From Bacteroidetes bacterium UBA2322 (GTDB lineage Bacteria; Bacteroidota; Bacteroidia; Chitinophagales; UBA2359): 18,961 bases of DNA. The notes under the pieces were generated by a model. That model made no database searches and was not told the origin of the DNA. It saw nothing but the letters and a program-made list of their open reading frames with translations. Shown here piece by piece: positions 1 through 8,785 of this stretch (positions within the stretch are counted from its first letter, which is position 1; each line of letters starts with the position of its first letter). Location: the NCBI GenBank assembly GCA_002345145.1, contig DDVC01000110.1, forward strand, positions 13,768 to 32,728, read 5' to 3'. A program made the translations under genes and the position numbers.

Positions 1-44
1 TTACATCAAACTTGGGTCACACCCCTGCACACCGGCGGAGTGAG

Positions 45-2366
45 TTAGGCATCGGGGGTATTTTTTGGTTTAGTTGGGTTAGTGGTGGTATCGGTAAGTA
101 AAATAGCCATGTTCTTAGAAGCGTAGGCGTTGTGCAGTCGGTTGTAGAGTTTCATAAACCGAGCAGCTACGGCAATCAAGTCTTTGGTTTCTAAGAGAAT
201 GTTAAAGTACAGGTGGCTGTTTTTAGTGCTGTATTTGCGCTGTTGTACGCCTTTAATTTGCTCACTGAGTAGGTCTTCTATGGCTTCAAACAAGTATTGT
301 TTTTGTACCAGCACCTGCTGCAAGGTGTTAAAGTTATAGTCTTTAAAACCGTCTATAATAAGCAGGAGATAGTTATCAAGCAGGTTTTGCAGGCGTTCTA
401 ATTGGGCGGTTTGTTCAGGCTCTAAGGGGGTGTGCAGGTTTTCTACGTGTTCTCTACAAGTTTTAATAATGTGCTGAACCGATTGGGTAATATCCTGCTC
501 TAAGTCATACACCAACAAAAACACGCGCCCTGCCTCAGTATGTTCTTCATCAATGCGCTGAATGGAGTGCAGTAGTTTTATTTTAAATTCTTTGTTTTTT
601 TGTTTAAGGGCTTTAATAGCGCCTTTGGTTTCTTTGAGTTGTTCTGCCGATTCTAAACGCAGTCCTTGTAAGGCTAAATGATAAGCCTGCTGCACAGTTA
701 TGAGGGTATTGGCAACACTTTGGGCGGTTTGGCGGGCAAGGTTATAACCTTCTATGGTATTAACAGGCGCAAGGAGTTGTTCCATTCTTGCCTTTTCTTC
801 TTCTTTTGTTTTGTGGTGGCGGAAATTATTAAAAATCAATCCGGCAGCCAGTACCATAAGCGCTGCTACTGCCCAGCCGCCCAACTGATGAATGAGTGTG
901 GCAAACAAACCCGATGCGGTAAAAGCAATAATAGCAGTGGCAAACCAGCCGCCAATAACATGCAACACTCCCGAAACGCGGTAAACTGCCGAGTCTCTGC
1001 CCCAAGCGCGGTCTGATAGCGAAGAACCCATAGCTACTATAAACGTTACATAAGTGGTAGAAAGCGGTAGTTTATAGGAAGTACCCAAAGCAATGAGTGC
1101 ACTGGCTACGGTGAGGTTTACCGATGCCCTTACCAAATCAAATGCAGGTGGTTGTTCATGGTTGTTGTTATCCTTGTCGGTATCGGGTTTAACAAAATTT
1201 TGCTCCGCTTTTTCTATCCACGAGTTGGGTACTATGGTTTGTGCCTGTACGCCTATAAATCGGCTAAACCGCACCATCATTCGGGAGAGTGTGTTGGGCT
1301 GAAATTTTTCTATACCTTCGTCTTGCCTGCCAAGCCCCACTTCGGTATCGGTAACGGTGCGTGCCTTTCGCGAAGTCCACAGCGTAACTACCATAACAGC
1401 GCCGGCAAGGGTTAAAAAGAGTACATTAGGTTTTACCGCTTTACTCAATACCTCCATACCCATAGCTGTAGGCTCCGCCCCCGATGCCACCCATGCTTTA
1501 TAGGCTTCTAAACCCGCCATGGGCACACCTATGAAATTAACTAAGTCATTACCTGCAAATGCCATAGCCAGCGAAAAGGTGCCAAAAAGCACTACTAACC
1601 GCAGTACGTTTACCTGAAAAATGGAAACCAAAACCTGCATGAGCGCCCACCAAAATACAAAAGACACCCCAAGCAGGGTGAGTGTGTTTTGCTGTACAGT
1701 TTTAGAGAAACCATCGGGTAAAAAAGTAGCCCCTTTAATGCCTTTAATCAGTAGAAAATAAGTCATGGTGGCAAGCGCTATACCTGCCCATACACCGCCA
1801 AATTTTTTTAAGCGGTCTTGGTAATTAAAAGAAAAAATCAACCTTGAAACATACTGAACAAGCGTGCCAAAAACAAGCGCGAGTATAACAGACAGAAAAA
1901 TGCTAAATATTATTGTTATAACATTTTCTAAATTAATGTATTGCGATACTACAGAGATAGATTCGCTGTTTTCTATTGATTTAATAAAGCCTACCGCCAC
2001 CGAAGCCCCCAGTAGTTCAAAAATGAGAGATACTGTAGTAGAGGTAGGTAAGCCCAAGGTATTAAACAAATCGAGCAGTATAACATCGGTAAGCATTACT
2101 GCAATAAAAATGACCATTACTTCTGCAAAAACAAAATAGTTGGGGTTAAAAATACCTTTTCGGGCTACTTCCATCATACCGCCCGAAAAAGCAGCGCCAA
2201 AAAAAACACCTATACTTGCAATAATCAGAATGATATGACGGGGTGCAACCTTAGAGCCTATGGCAGAATTTAAAAAATTAACGGCATCGTTGCTCACACC
2301 CACTATGAGGTCACTAATGGCAAATAGCACAAGAATAACAACTATAAACAGATAATACTCCGGCAT
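45..2366 (-). CDS. PiT-family inorganic phosphate transporter with PhoU-like C-terminal domain
   Basis: Predicted inner-membrane phosphate permease of 773 aa. The PiT duplication is visible: a first GVSNDAVN signature at residues 23-30 and a second GND signature at about 272-274 (AFAGNDLVNF), each followed by hydrophobic helices. There are also paired LPTSTT (about 106-111) and LPLSTT segments. A hydrophilic loop lies at about 335-425, and the membrane part ends near residue 525. The last 240 residues are helical and charged and resemble PhoU (a KDLIAVAARFMKLY-type segment near the end), as in other long Bacteroidota PiT proteins; this part is probably a cytoplasmic regulatory domain. PiT carriers generally use H+ or Na+ symport, but the coupling ion cannot be read here. 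The ATG start has no Shine-Dalgarno sequence. The gene is divergent from the polyprenyl synthase gene. The family call is secure; the tail function is inferred. Confidence 0.93.
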   Translation of the reverse strand: MPEYYLFIVVILVLFAISDLIVGVSNDAVNFLNSAIGSKVAPRHIILIIASIGVFFGAAFSGGMMEVARKGIFNPNYFVFAEVMVIFIAVMLTDVILLDLFNTLGLPTSTTVSLIFELLGASVAVGFIKSIENSESISVVSQYINLENVITIIFSIFLSVILALVFGTLVQYVSRLIFSFNYQDRLKKFGGVWAGIALATMTYFLLIKGIKGATFLPDGFSKTVQQNTLTLLGVSFVFWWALMQVLVSIFQVNVLRLVVLFGTFSLAMAFAGNDLVNFIGVPMAGLEAYKAWVASGAEPTAMGMEVLSKAVKPNVLFLTLAGAVMVVTLWTSRKARTVTDTEVGLGRQDEGIEKFQPNTLSRMMVRFSRFIGVQAQTIVPNSWIEKAEQNFVKPDTDKDNNNHEQPPAFDLVRASVNLTVASALIALGTSYKLPLSTTYVTFIVAMGSSLSDRAWGRDSAVYRVSGVLHVIGGWFATAIIAFTASGLFATLIHQLGGWAVAALMVLAAGLIFNNFRHHKTKEEEKARMEQLLAPVNTIEGYNLARQTAQSVANTLITVQQAYHLALQGLRLESAEQLKETKGAIKALKQKNKEFKIKLLHSIQRIDEEHTEAGRVFLLVYDLEQDITQSVQHIIKTCREHVENLHTPLEPEQTAQLERLQNLLDNYLLLIIDGFKDYNFNTLQQVLVQKQYLFEAIEDLLSEQIKGVQQRKYSTKNSHLYFNILLETKDLIAVAARFMKLYNRLHNAYASKNMAILLTDTTTNPTKPKNTPDA

Positions 2367-2399
2367 GGGTTAAAATTTTGCGTTAAGGTAAATCTGCTA

Positions 2400-2418
2400 T
2401 GTTAAGTAATTGTTAACA
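2400..2418. promoter_or_regulatory. Inverted repeat upstream of phosphate transporter, candidate operator
   Basis: Perfect 6-bp arms TGTTAA and TTAACA are separated by 7 nt (gtaattg). The repeat lies 34-52 bases upstream of the transporter start on the minus strand. Its position suits a repressor or activator site around the promoter. The arms are AT-rich and short, so chance is possible, and no known binding motif is recognised. Confidence 0.3.
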
Positions 2419-2655
2419 GGCTATTTTTTTTTACCCATTCAACTGTTTAGCTCCTAAAACAAAGCATCAAACCATAGTGCAAATCTACGAGTTTACCACA
2501 AACCCGCCAAAAAAGCTACAATAATACCGTACTGTTTTTGTCCTAAATTCCTAAAATATTTTGTGGCCTTGGTTTAATAGGGCATAATTTTCAGCCAAAA
2601 TTGAAAATAGTGGTGGTAATCCTTCTAAAAATGGGTGCATCGGGCAAACATTTTG

Positions 2656-2663
2656 TATCTTTA
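2656..2663 (+). promoter_or_regulatory. Candidate -7 element for polyprenyl synthase gene
   Basis: TATCTTTA matches the Bacteroidota -7 consensus TAnnTTTG except for the last base. The distance to the ATG at 2697 would give a leader of about 25-30 nt. No good -33 TTTG is found at the usual spacing, so the call is weak. Confidence 0.3.
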
Positions 2664-2696
2664 CCCCTTATAGATTAGCGACAAGCACAGCATAGT

Positions 2697-3677
2697 ATGA
2701 CATCGGTTTCTTCGTTCAATGATATACAAAAAACAATTGCGCCCCAACTGCAACTGTTTGAGGCTAAATTTAAAGATGCTGTACGAAGTAAAGTGCCGTT
2801 GCTCGATAGGGTAATGCACTATGTAGTGCAGCGAAAGGGTAAACAAATGCGCCCGATGTTTGTGTTTTTTTCCGCTAAACTGCAAGGGCAAATTACCGAT
2901 GCTACCTACCGAGGCGCTGCCCTTATAGAGCTGCTGCACACGGCTACCTTAATTCATGACGATGTGGTGGACGATGCCAACGAACGCCGAGGCTTTTTTT
3001 CGGTTAATGCGCTCTGGAAAAATAAAGTGGCTGTTTTGGTAGGCGATTACCTCCTTTCTAAAGGGCTGCTGCTTGCCATAGACAATGCCGATTTTACCCT
3101 GCTTCAGGTAGTATCTAAAGCTGTGAAAGATATGAGCGAGGGCGAACTGCTCCAAATGGAAAGAAGCCGTAGCCTCAACCTAAACGAAACGGTTTATTTT
3201 GATATAATTACCAAAAAAACGGCTTCGCTCATTGCTTCGGCTTGTGCCGTAGGGTTTGCCTCTTCTACCAATGATGCCAATTTACAGCAAATAGCCTGGA
3301 ACATAGGCGAAAAAATAGGTATTGCCTTTCAGATAAGAGATGATTTGTTTGATTTTGGCGCCGAAGATGCCGGTAAACCAAAAGGCATTGACATAAAAGA
3401 AAAAAAACTCACCCTTCCTGTAATTTATGCCCTCAACAACGCTTCCGCCTCCGATAAAAGACAAATGATTTACCTCATTAAAAACCAGCACCACAACAAA
3501 CAAAAAGTAGCAGAGGTAATCAATTTTGTTTGGAACAGCGGCGGTATTGAGTATGCACAGGAAGCTATGCACAAATACCGAAAGGAAGCCTTAGAGCTGT
3601 TAGCACAGTTCCCAATGAGCGAAGGACGCGCCGGTTTGGAGCAACTGATTTGGTTTACCATTGAACGCAAAAAGTAA
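2697..3677 (+). CDS. Polyprenyl diphosphate synthase (long-chain, IspB-like)
   Basis: Trans-isoprenyl diphosphate synthase of 326 aa, the usual length for octaprenyl/heptaprenyl-type enzymes. It condenses isopentenyl diphosphate units onto an allylic diphosphate. Both aspartate-rich Mg2+-binding motifs are present: DDVVD at residues 88-92 within LIHDDVVDDANERRG, and DDLFD at 215-219 within QIRDDLFDF. A GKQMRP segment at 48-53 matches the IPP-binding region. The residues before the first motif (HTATLIHDD) resemble long-chain enzymes such as IspB rather than farnesyl synthases, so a menaquinone side chain is the likely product. The exact chain length cannot be read from sequence alone. The gene stands apart from its neighbours, with 183 bases before the sphingomyelinase gene, and nothing shows an operon. 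Confidence 0.92.
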   Translation: MTSVSSFNDIQKTIAPQLQLFEAKFKDAVRSKVPLLDRVMHYVVQRKGKQMRPMFVFFSAKLQGQITDATYRGAALIELLHTATLIHDDVVDDANERRGFFSVNALWKNKVAVLVGDYLLSKGLLLAIDNADFTLLQVVSKAVKDMSEGELLQMERSRSLNLNETVYFDIITKKTASLIASACAVGFASSTNDANLQQIAWNIGEKIGIAFQIRDDLFDFGAEDAGKPKGIDIKEKKLTLPVIYALNNASASDKRQMIYLIKNQHHNKQKVAEVINFVWNSGGIEYAQEAMHKYRKEALELLAQFPMSEGRAGLEQLIWFTIERKK

Positions 3678-3860
3678 ATACCTCCATAGTATTGGGTAGC
3701 TGCCCCTGCCGTGTTAAGTTTAGGTTATGATTGTTGCAAGGGCAATAAATTGTGCTGCTTACCGGTTAATTTTACGCTTGCCAAAAACTCTCCAAAAAAA
3801 CCAAATAAAATGCCCCAATTAATCATTGCTCAACTTATTCATTTTAAATAAACCAACCAC

Positions 3861-5501
3861 ATGGAGCGTTTCTTTAAGCTATTGGCAGGCATAGCTTTTA
3901 TGCTATACGGCATGTTTCCTGCATTTGCCGAGTCGTATATTTTTCTACAAAACAATACCTCGCTCCCCCTAAATATAAACACCACACTGCAAAGCGCCCA
4001 CCAACTTAGCGATGACGCATGGTGGGGTAAAGACGGTATAGTAGAACCATGGTCTTCTATGGAAAATGTACTATGGACAAACCGTAACAAAAAAATTAAA
4101 AATAATACCAATTACATTTACAATATCCACCTGAATAGCGGTACAGATACTGCCACGTTTAAGGTGTGGGTAAAGGGTTACTTTATTGGCAGTACCATAA
4201 AATTTGCCTTTCTACAACCCAACGAACCACTGCACTGGCACAATAATAGGAATTTTCATGACATTACCTTTCCCCTGGGCGGCAAAACCGTTACCCTTAA
4301 ATTTGCTGCCTCCAACAAACGCGGCGCTTATTCCGATATAACCCTTGCCCTGCACGAACGCAACCCCTACCCGCCCGCCAACCCCCAAGATATGCTCAAC
4401 CCGCATACCTTAAATGTGCTTACCTATAATGTATATATGCTGCCCCCACCGCTGGCTTTTACACACCAAAAAAAACGCGCCGCCCTACTGCCTGCCTATC
4501 TGCACGGGTACGATGCCATTATACTTAACGAAGTGTTCTACAATGCCGCCCGAAAAATACTCCTGAAAGGTTTGGCAGCAGAATATCCTTATCAAACCAA
4601 AGTGCTTGACAAAAAAGGCAGACCGGTAAACGGCGGCGTGGTTATTGTAAGCCGATGGCCCATAGAAAAAACCGACCAGTATATTTACACCCTATGCGCC
4701 AGCGAAGATTGTTATGCCGCTAAGGGGGTAATGTATGCACAAATCAACAAATTGGGTAAAAAATACCACCTGTTTGGCACACATGCCCAAGCCGATGATA
4801 AACCCAAATACATTGCTATTAGAAAAACCCAAATGGAAGAAATGAGCCGATTTGTGCTCAGTAAAAATATACCCCCCGATGAGCCTACACTCATAGGCGG
4901 CGATTTGAACGTGGAAAAATTAAGGAACAACCTGAATGAATACTGCTTTATGCTTGATGTTTTAAAAGTTACCGAGCCTACTTATGGCAACCTTAACTTT
5001 ACCTGCCATGGCAACCTTAATTATTACACCTACACTCCCCCTGTTTATCTTGATTATATATTGCCGCTTAATACTGCATTAAAACCACTGTTGGCTACTA
5101 ACGAAGTGCGCATTTTGCGCACCTTAGATGACAACCTCTGGAACATTTTTGACCTTTCCGACCATTTTTCGGTTTATGGGCGGTTTGTATTTGAGCCCAC
5201 AGTAGGCAATGCCCTTTTATGCCCGCCGGTTTACTTAAATGATGCCCCCATTTATGCCCTGCAAACCGATGATACCCAATCGTTTACCACTAAACTGGCA
5301 AACTACTGGCAAACCACTACCGAGCAAAGCAACAAAAACCTGACACTGCTACTTGCCCAAATTCAGCAATACCTAAACGAATACCAAAACCTGCTCATGG
5401 CACAAGCCTATGGCGTAATAGACACAGCAGCCGTAAACAAACAAATAAAACTGCTGCAACAACAAAAAACCGCCCTTTTGCATATCCAAACAGGCCGGTA
5501 A
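3861..5501 (+). CDS. Secreted sphingomyelinase C-like phosphodiesterase (EEP superfamily)
   Basis: Predicted exported phosphodiesterase of 546 aa that would cleave sphingomyelin-like lipids to ceramide and a phospho-headgroup. Residues 1-23 are a Sec signal peptide ending in AFA. Residues 24 to about 180 form a beta-rich domain I do not recognise. Residues 183 to about 445 match bacterial sphingomyelinase C (Bacillus cereus type): TYNVYM with N190, LNEVF with E224, GGVVIVSRWPI at 258-268, GTHAQAD with H308, IGGDLNV with D348 and N350, YLDYI at 396-400, and SDH with D434/H435. All metal-binding and catalytic positions of the family appear kept. Residues about 475-546 are polar and Gln-rich, possibly coiled. 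The C-terminus does not look like a type IX sorting domain, so a periplasmic or other non-T9SS fate is more likely. The true substrate is inferred. Confidence 0.85.
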   Translation: MERFFKLLAGIAFMLYGMFPAFAESYIFLQNNTSLPLNINTTLQSAHQLSDDAWWGKDGIVEPWSSMENVLWTNRNKKIKNNTNYIYNIHLNSGTDTATFKVWVKGYFIGSTIKFAFLQPNEPLHWHNNRNFHDITFPLGGKTVTLKFAASNKRGAYSDITLALHERNPYPPANPQDMLNPHTLNVLTYNVYMLPPPLAFTHQKKRAALLPAYLHGYDAIILNEVFYNAARKILLKGLAAEYPYQTKVLDKKGRPVNGGVVIVSRWPIEKTDQYIYTLCASEDCYAAKGVMYAQINKLGKKYHLFGTHAQADDKPKYIAIRKTQMEEMSRFVLSKNIPPDEPTLIGGDLNVEKLRNNLNEYCFMLDVLKVTEPTYGNLNFTCHGNLNYYTYTPPVYLDYILPLNTALKPLLATNEVRILRTLDDNLWNIFDLSDHFSVYGRFVFEPTVGNALLCPPVYLNDAPIYALQTDDTQSFTTKLANYWQTTTEQSNKNLTLLLAQIQQYLNEYQNLLMAQAYGVIDTAAVNKQIKLLQQQKTALLHIQTGR

Positions 5502-5567
5502 GTGGTAAGTGAAAAGTGAAGAGTTTTGGTAAATGGTACTAACCCCTAATAACTAACCACTAACCAC
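5502..5567. repeat. Imperfect inverted repeat after sphingomyelinase gene
   Basis: GTGGTAAGTG (5502-5511) and CACTAACCAC (5558-5567) pair at 9 of 10 positions around a 46-nt loop. Both flanks carry short reiterations (AAGTG; AACCACT twice). It could be a degenerate dispersed repeat or a weak 3' hairpin, and there is no U tract. Confidence 0.35.
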
Positions 5568-5646
5568 TCCTTGGCAACGCTAAACAGATAACGCTCTGCA
5601 ACAAAAGCCTGTGGTAGGCTATGGCATAAAATTGGGTAAAATGTAG

Positions 5647-5654
5647 TACCTTTG
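5647..5654 (+). promoter_or_regulatory. Candidate -7 element for aspS
   Basis: TACCTTTG is an exact match to the Bacteroidota -7 consensus TAnnTTTG, 54 bases before the aspS ATG. A -33 TTTG at the usual spacing of about 19-20 nt is not seen; the nearest TTG is only 12 nt upstream. Confidence 0.45.
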
Positions 5655-5707
5655 CGCACTTTTTTGCGCCAAAACGCTCTTAGCTTACCTATTAACACCA
5701 TCCCACC

Positions 5708-7465
5708 ATGTACAGAACGCATACCTGCGGACAACTAAGAACAAACCACGTAGCACAAACCGTAACCCTTAGCGGGTGGGTGCAGCGCGTAAGACAATTG
5801 GGCGGCATGACCTTTGTTGACCTTCGCGACCGATACGGTATTACCCAATTGGTTTTTGACATGAGCATAAACCCCACCCTTTGCACTGCCGCCAATAAAC
5901 TGGGGCGCGAGTTTGTAGTGCAAGTAACCGGCATTGTGCGCGAGCGCAGCAGTAAAAACCCCCAATTGCCCACCGGCGATGTGGAAATTGATACTCAAAC
6001 ACTCCAAGTGCTGAATGCCGCTAAAACACCACCCTTTACCATAGAAACCGATACAGACGGCGGCGATGACCTGCGCATGAAATACAGATACCTCGACCTG
6101 CGCCGACCCGGCGTGCAAAGTAACATTATCATGCGCCACCAAATGGCACAAGCTACCCGCCAATACCTTAATAACTTAGCGTTTTTGGAAATAGAAACGC
6201 CTTTCCTCATTAAAAGCACCCCCGAAGGCGCACGCGATTTTGTAGTACCCTCGCGCCTAAATCCGGGTCAATTTTACGCCCTGCCACAGTCGCCCCAAAC
6301 TTTTAAGCAATTACTCATGGTATCGGGGTTTGACCGGTATTATCAAATTGTTCGCTGTTTTAGAGACGAAGACCTTCGCTCCGACCGACAACCCGAATTT
6401 ACCCAAATAGACTGCGAAATGGCATTTGTGGAGCGCGAAGATGTGCTTCAAACCTTTGAGGGGTTGCTGCGTTACTTGCTCAAAGAAATTAAAGGTTATG
6501 ACTTAGGCACAGTAGAACGCATGAGCTATGACGATGCCATGCGCCTATACGGAAGCGACAAGCCCGATATTAGATTTGGCATGGCTTTTACCGAACTGAA
6601 TGAAGTGGTAAAAGGACACGGCTTTTCCGTTTTTGACGATGCCGAACTCATAGCCGGAATTTGCGCAACTAACTGTGCCGATTATACCCGAAAACAATTA
6701 GACGAACTGACCGACTGGGTAAAACGTCCGCAAATAGGAGCTAAAGGATTGGTTTATGTACGCTATAATCCCGATGGTACACTTAAATCATCGGTAGATA
6801 AATTTTACTCGCCCGACCAACTCCTTACATGGGCACAAAAAATGAATGCCCAACCCGGCGACCTGCTCCTCATCTTATCGGGCAATACCGATAAAACCCG
6901 AAAACAATTGGGCGAACTGCGACTGGAAATGGGTAAACGGCTGGGGCTGCGCAATCCCAATGAGTTTAAAGCCCTATGGGTATTAGATTTTCCGCTATTG
7001 GAATGGGATGAAGAAGACCAACGCTGGAATGCCTGCCACCACCCCTTTACCCGCCCCCGCACCCAAAATTTTGAAAACATCAACGAATCTGAGTGGGGTA
7101 GCCTCCGTGCCGAAGCCTACGACCTTTGCCTAAACGGCAATGAAATTGCCGGCGGCTCTATCCGTATTCATGAGCGGGCGCTTCAGGAAAAAGTGTTCTC
7201 CCTGCTGGGTATGTCGGAAGAAGAAGCTCTCCAAAAATTTGGCTTCCTTATGGGGGCTTTTGAGTATGGCGCACCTCCTCACGGTGGTATTGCCTTTGGG
7301 TTCGACCGCCTTTGTGCCATTATGGGTGGGCATGAGTCTATCCGCGATTTTATTGCTTTTCCCAAAAACAACAGCGGACGGGATACCATGATAGATGCCC
7401 CCTCGCCCATAGATGCCAAGCAATACCGCGAACTACACATTGCTACTACCATACAGCAGGTTTAG
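5708..7465 (+). CDS. aspS: Aspartyl-tRNA synthetase
   Basis: Class II aminoacyl-tRNA synthetase of 585 aa, the normal bacterial length, charging tRNA-Asp in the cytoplasm. The N-terminal OB-fold anticodon-binding domain starts with LSGWVQRVRQLGG (21-33). Motif 2 is FRDEDLR at 218-224, followed by QPEFTQIDCE. The bacterial GAD-type insertion occupies roughly residues 280-410. Motif 3 is GIAFGFDRL at about 527-535. The residue in the RQLGG loop is Leu, as in the tRNA-Asp-specific E. coli enzyme, where non-discriminating enzymes often have His; this suggests a discriminating enzyme, but one residue is weak evidence. The ATG lies 54 bases after an exact TAnnTTTG element, and the gene ends before a strong terminator. 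The call is secure. Confidence 0.97.
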   Translation: MYRTHTCGQLRTNHVAQTVTLSGWVQRVRQLGGMTFVDLRDRYGITQLVFDMSINPTLCTAANKLGREFVVQVTGIVRERSSKNPQLPTGDVEIDTQTLQVLNAAKTPPFTIETDTDGGDDLRMKYRYLDLRRPGVQSNIIMRHQMAQATRQYLNNLAFLEIETPFLIKSTPEGARDFVVPSRLNPGQFYALPQSPQTFKQLLMVSGFDRYYQIVRCFRDEDLRSDRQPEFTQIDCEMAFVEREDVLQTFEGLLRYLLKEIKGYDLGTVERMSYDDAMRLYGSDKPDIRFGMAFTELNEVVKGHGFSVFDDAELIAGICATNCADYTRKQLDELTDWVKRPQIGAKGLVYVRYNPDGTLKSSVDKFYSPDQLLTWAQKMNAQPGDLLLILSGNTDKTRKQLGELRLEMGKRLGLRNPNEFKALWVLDFPLLEWDEEDQRWNACHHPFTRPRTQNFENINESEWGSLRAEAYDLCLNGNEIAGGSIRIHERALQEKVFSLLGMSEEEALQKFGFLMGAFEYGAPPHGGIAFGFDRLCAIMGGHESIRDFIAFPKNNSGRDTMIDAPSPIDAKQYRELHIATTIQQV

Positions 7466-7530
7466 CTACAACTTGCCTTTTACCAACATGTATCGGTATC
7501 TGGTAACAATAGCTGAAAGACACAATCTTA

Positions 7531-7577
7531 AAACAAAACCCCAATGCCGGCATATAGCCTACATTGGGGTTTTGTTT
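7531..7577. terminator. Bidirectional rho-independent terminator between aspS and porV
   Basis: Perfect 16-bp inverted repeat: AAACAAAACCCCAATG (7531-7546) and CATTGGGGTTTTGTTT (7562-7577), with a 15-nt loop. A GC-rich CCCC/GGGG core and a U-rich 3' side on both strands fit termination of both convergent genes. Confidence 0.85.
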
Positions 7578-7594
7578 ATGAAAAATGCCTGTGC

Positions 7595-8785
7595 TTAATC
7601 AATTACATCAAGCTCTTTGTCTTTACCGTTAAAATCAAAGGTGAGCGAAAAACGAAGCGTATTGTCTAATGGATTGCGCTGGCTGCTAACCGGTATGAGG
7701 TACGAAAAATTAAAACCAAAAACGCTGTAGCGTAAGCCCAAACCTACGGTAAGGAATTTGCGGTTACCTTTTAGGCGGTGTTCGTTAAAATGACCTACCC
7801 TTACCGAAAACTGGTTATTATACCAATACTCGGCTCCTATGGAGTACATCAGCTCCTGAAACTCCTCCTTAGCGCCACCGGGGGCATCGCCAAATGAGCC
7901 AAACATACCACTAAGCAGCGGTTTTTCGCGCGTATCGGGCACTAAGTTATTGTTGGTATCTAATGTATCGGGGGTAGGCACCATCAGTTTGTTAATATCG
8001 GCAGTAACTAAAATGGTGTTGTAATCATCTATGCGCATTTTAAGCCCCGCTCCAATACCGGCATTAACAGGTATAAAGTCGCGGGTATCATCGTTAAGGT
8101 AAGAAACCTTGTTACCTATATTGCTAAAAGCAGCGCCCAACGACAGTACACTGCCATTGCGTCCTATGTTTACCGGAGCTTTATAGTAAAACCCAATATC
8201 GGCAGCTACGGCTTGTGCAGCTCTTACTATGTTTCCGCTACCCACTTCCTGCCCACGGGCAAGGTCTGAGCGCACGTATTTAAGGGTAATACCGGTAGAG
8301 AACTTGTCGGATAAGCGGCGAGAATAGCCTAAGTCAAAAGCAAACTCATTAGGATTGTAAATACCGGCATCATTTCCGGTAATATCGGTAAAGTTGATGC
8401 TGCCCAACGAGAAATAACGCATAGACAACCCTATAGACTGAAGGTCATCTATTTTGTAGTAGCCGGTAAGGTAAGCAATGTAAATATCGTTTACCAACTG
8501 ACGCAACCAAGGTGTATAAGACAAACTCACACCCACCATGTTGGGCGCAAAAGCTAATTTACCTACGTTATGGTATAAAGAAGCCGCATCGGGGTCGGTT
8601 GCTAAACCTACATCGCCCATGCCACCGGCTCTCCCATCGGGGTTAATACGCAAAAAGGGGATAGAGGTGAAAACAGTGTTCACACGTCCGTCTAACTGAC
8701 CGGGGGTTGTTACTTGTGCCTGCGCCGTAGCTAAGCCGGCAAGCATCAGCATTGCCATGAAAAACAGGCAAATCAAATTCTTCAT
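7595..8785 (-). CDS. porV: PorV (LptO), type IX secretion system outer-membrane protein
   Basis: Outer-membrane beta-barrel protein of 396 aa. In the Bacteroidota type IX secretion system, PorV binds cargo proteins leaving the SprA translocon and delivers them to the attachment complex. A Sec signal peptide covers residues 1-23 (cleavage after TAQA). The mature N-terminus carries the family-typical stretch PFLRINPDGRAGGMGDVGLA (43-62). The rest alternates short hydrophobic strands with polar turns, as in FadL-like barrels (for example QFSVRVGHF, LTVGLGLRYSVFGFNFSY), and ends with LRFSLTFDF and a short charged tail. It is transcribed alone: a terminator lies 3' and a candidate promoter about 160 bases 5'. 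Its presence in the same window as gldAFG fits a gliding or T9SS organism. Identification is by overall family resemblance. Confidence 0.92.
   Translation of the reverse strand: MKNLICLFFMAMLMLAGLATAQAQVTTPGQLDGRVNTVFTSIPFLRINPDGRAGGMGDVGLATDPDAASLYHNVGKLAFAPNMVGVSLSYTPWLRQLVNDIYIAYLTGYYKIDDLQSIGLSMRYFSLGSINFTDITGNDAGIYNPNEFAFDLGYSRRLSDKFSTGITLKYVRSDLARGQEVGSGNIVRAAQAVAADIGFYYKAPVNIGRNGSVLSLGAAFSNIGNKVSYLNDDTRDFIPVNAGIGAGLKMRIDDYNTILVTADINKLMVPTPDTLDTNNNLVPDTREKPLLSGMFGSFGDAPGGAKEEFQELMYSIGAEYWYNNQFSVRVGHFNEHRLKGNRKFLTVGLGLRYSVFGFNFSYLIPVSSQRNPLDNTLRFSLTFDFNGKDKELDVID

Larger units (their letters stand above)
2367..2696. other. Divergent intergenic region, phosphate transporter / polyprenyl synthase
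   Basis: This is 330 bases without a convincing gene. It holds a 19-bp inverted repeat (TGTTAA-N7-TTAACA, 2400-2418) close to the transporter start, and a weak -7-like octamer TACCTTAA on the minus strand (2383-2390) between that repeat and the ATG. A plus-strand TATCTTTA (2656-2663), one mismatch from TAnnTTTG, lies 33 bases before the polyprenyl synthase ATG. The middle is AT-rich and shows nothing else that I can recognise. Confidence 0.6.

Noticed and set aside
1..44. Possible 3' end of another minus-strand gene before the phosphate transporter
   Set aside because: A TAA in one frame gives only a few codons (ending CDPSLM), with a stop soon upstream in that frame; too short to support.
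5735..6163. 142-codon open frame antisense inside aspS
   Set aside because: It lies entirely within a strongly conserved essential gene on the other strand and shows no family resemblance; a shadow of aspS codon bias.
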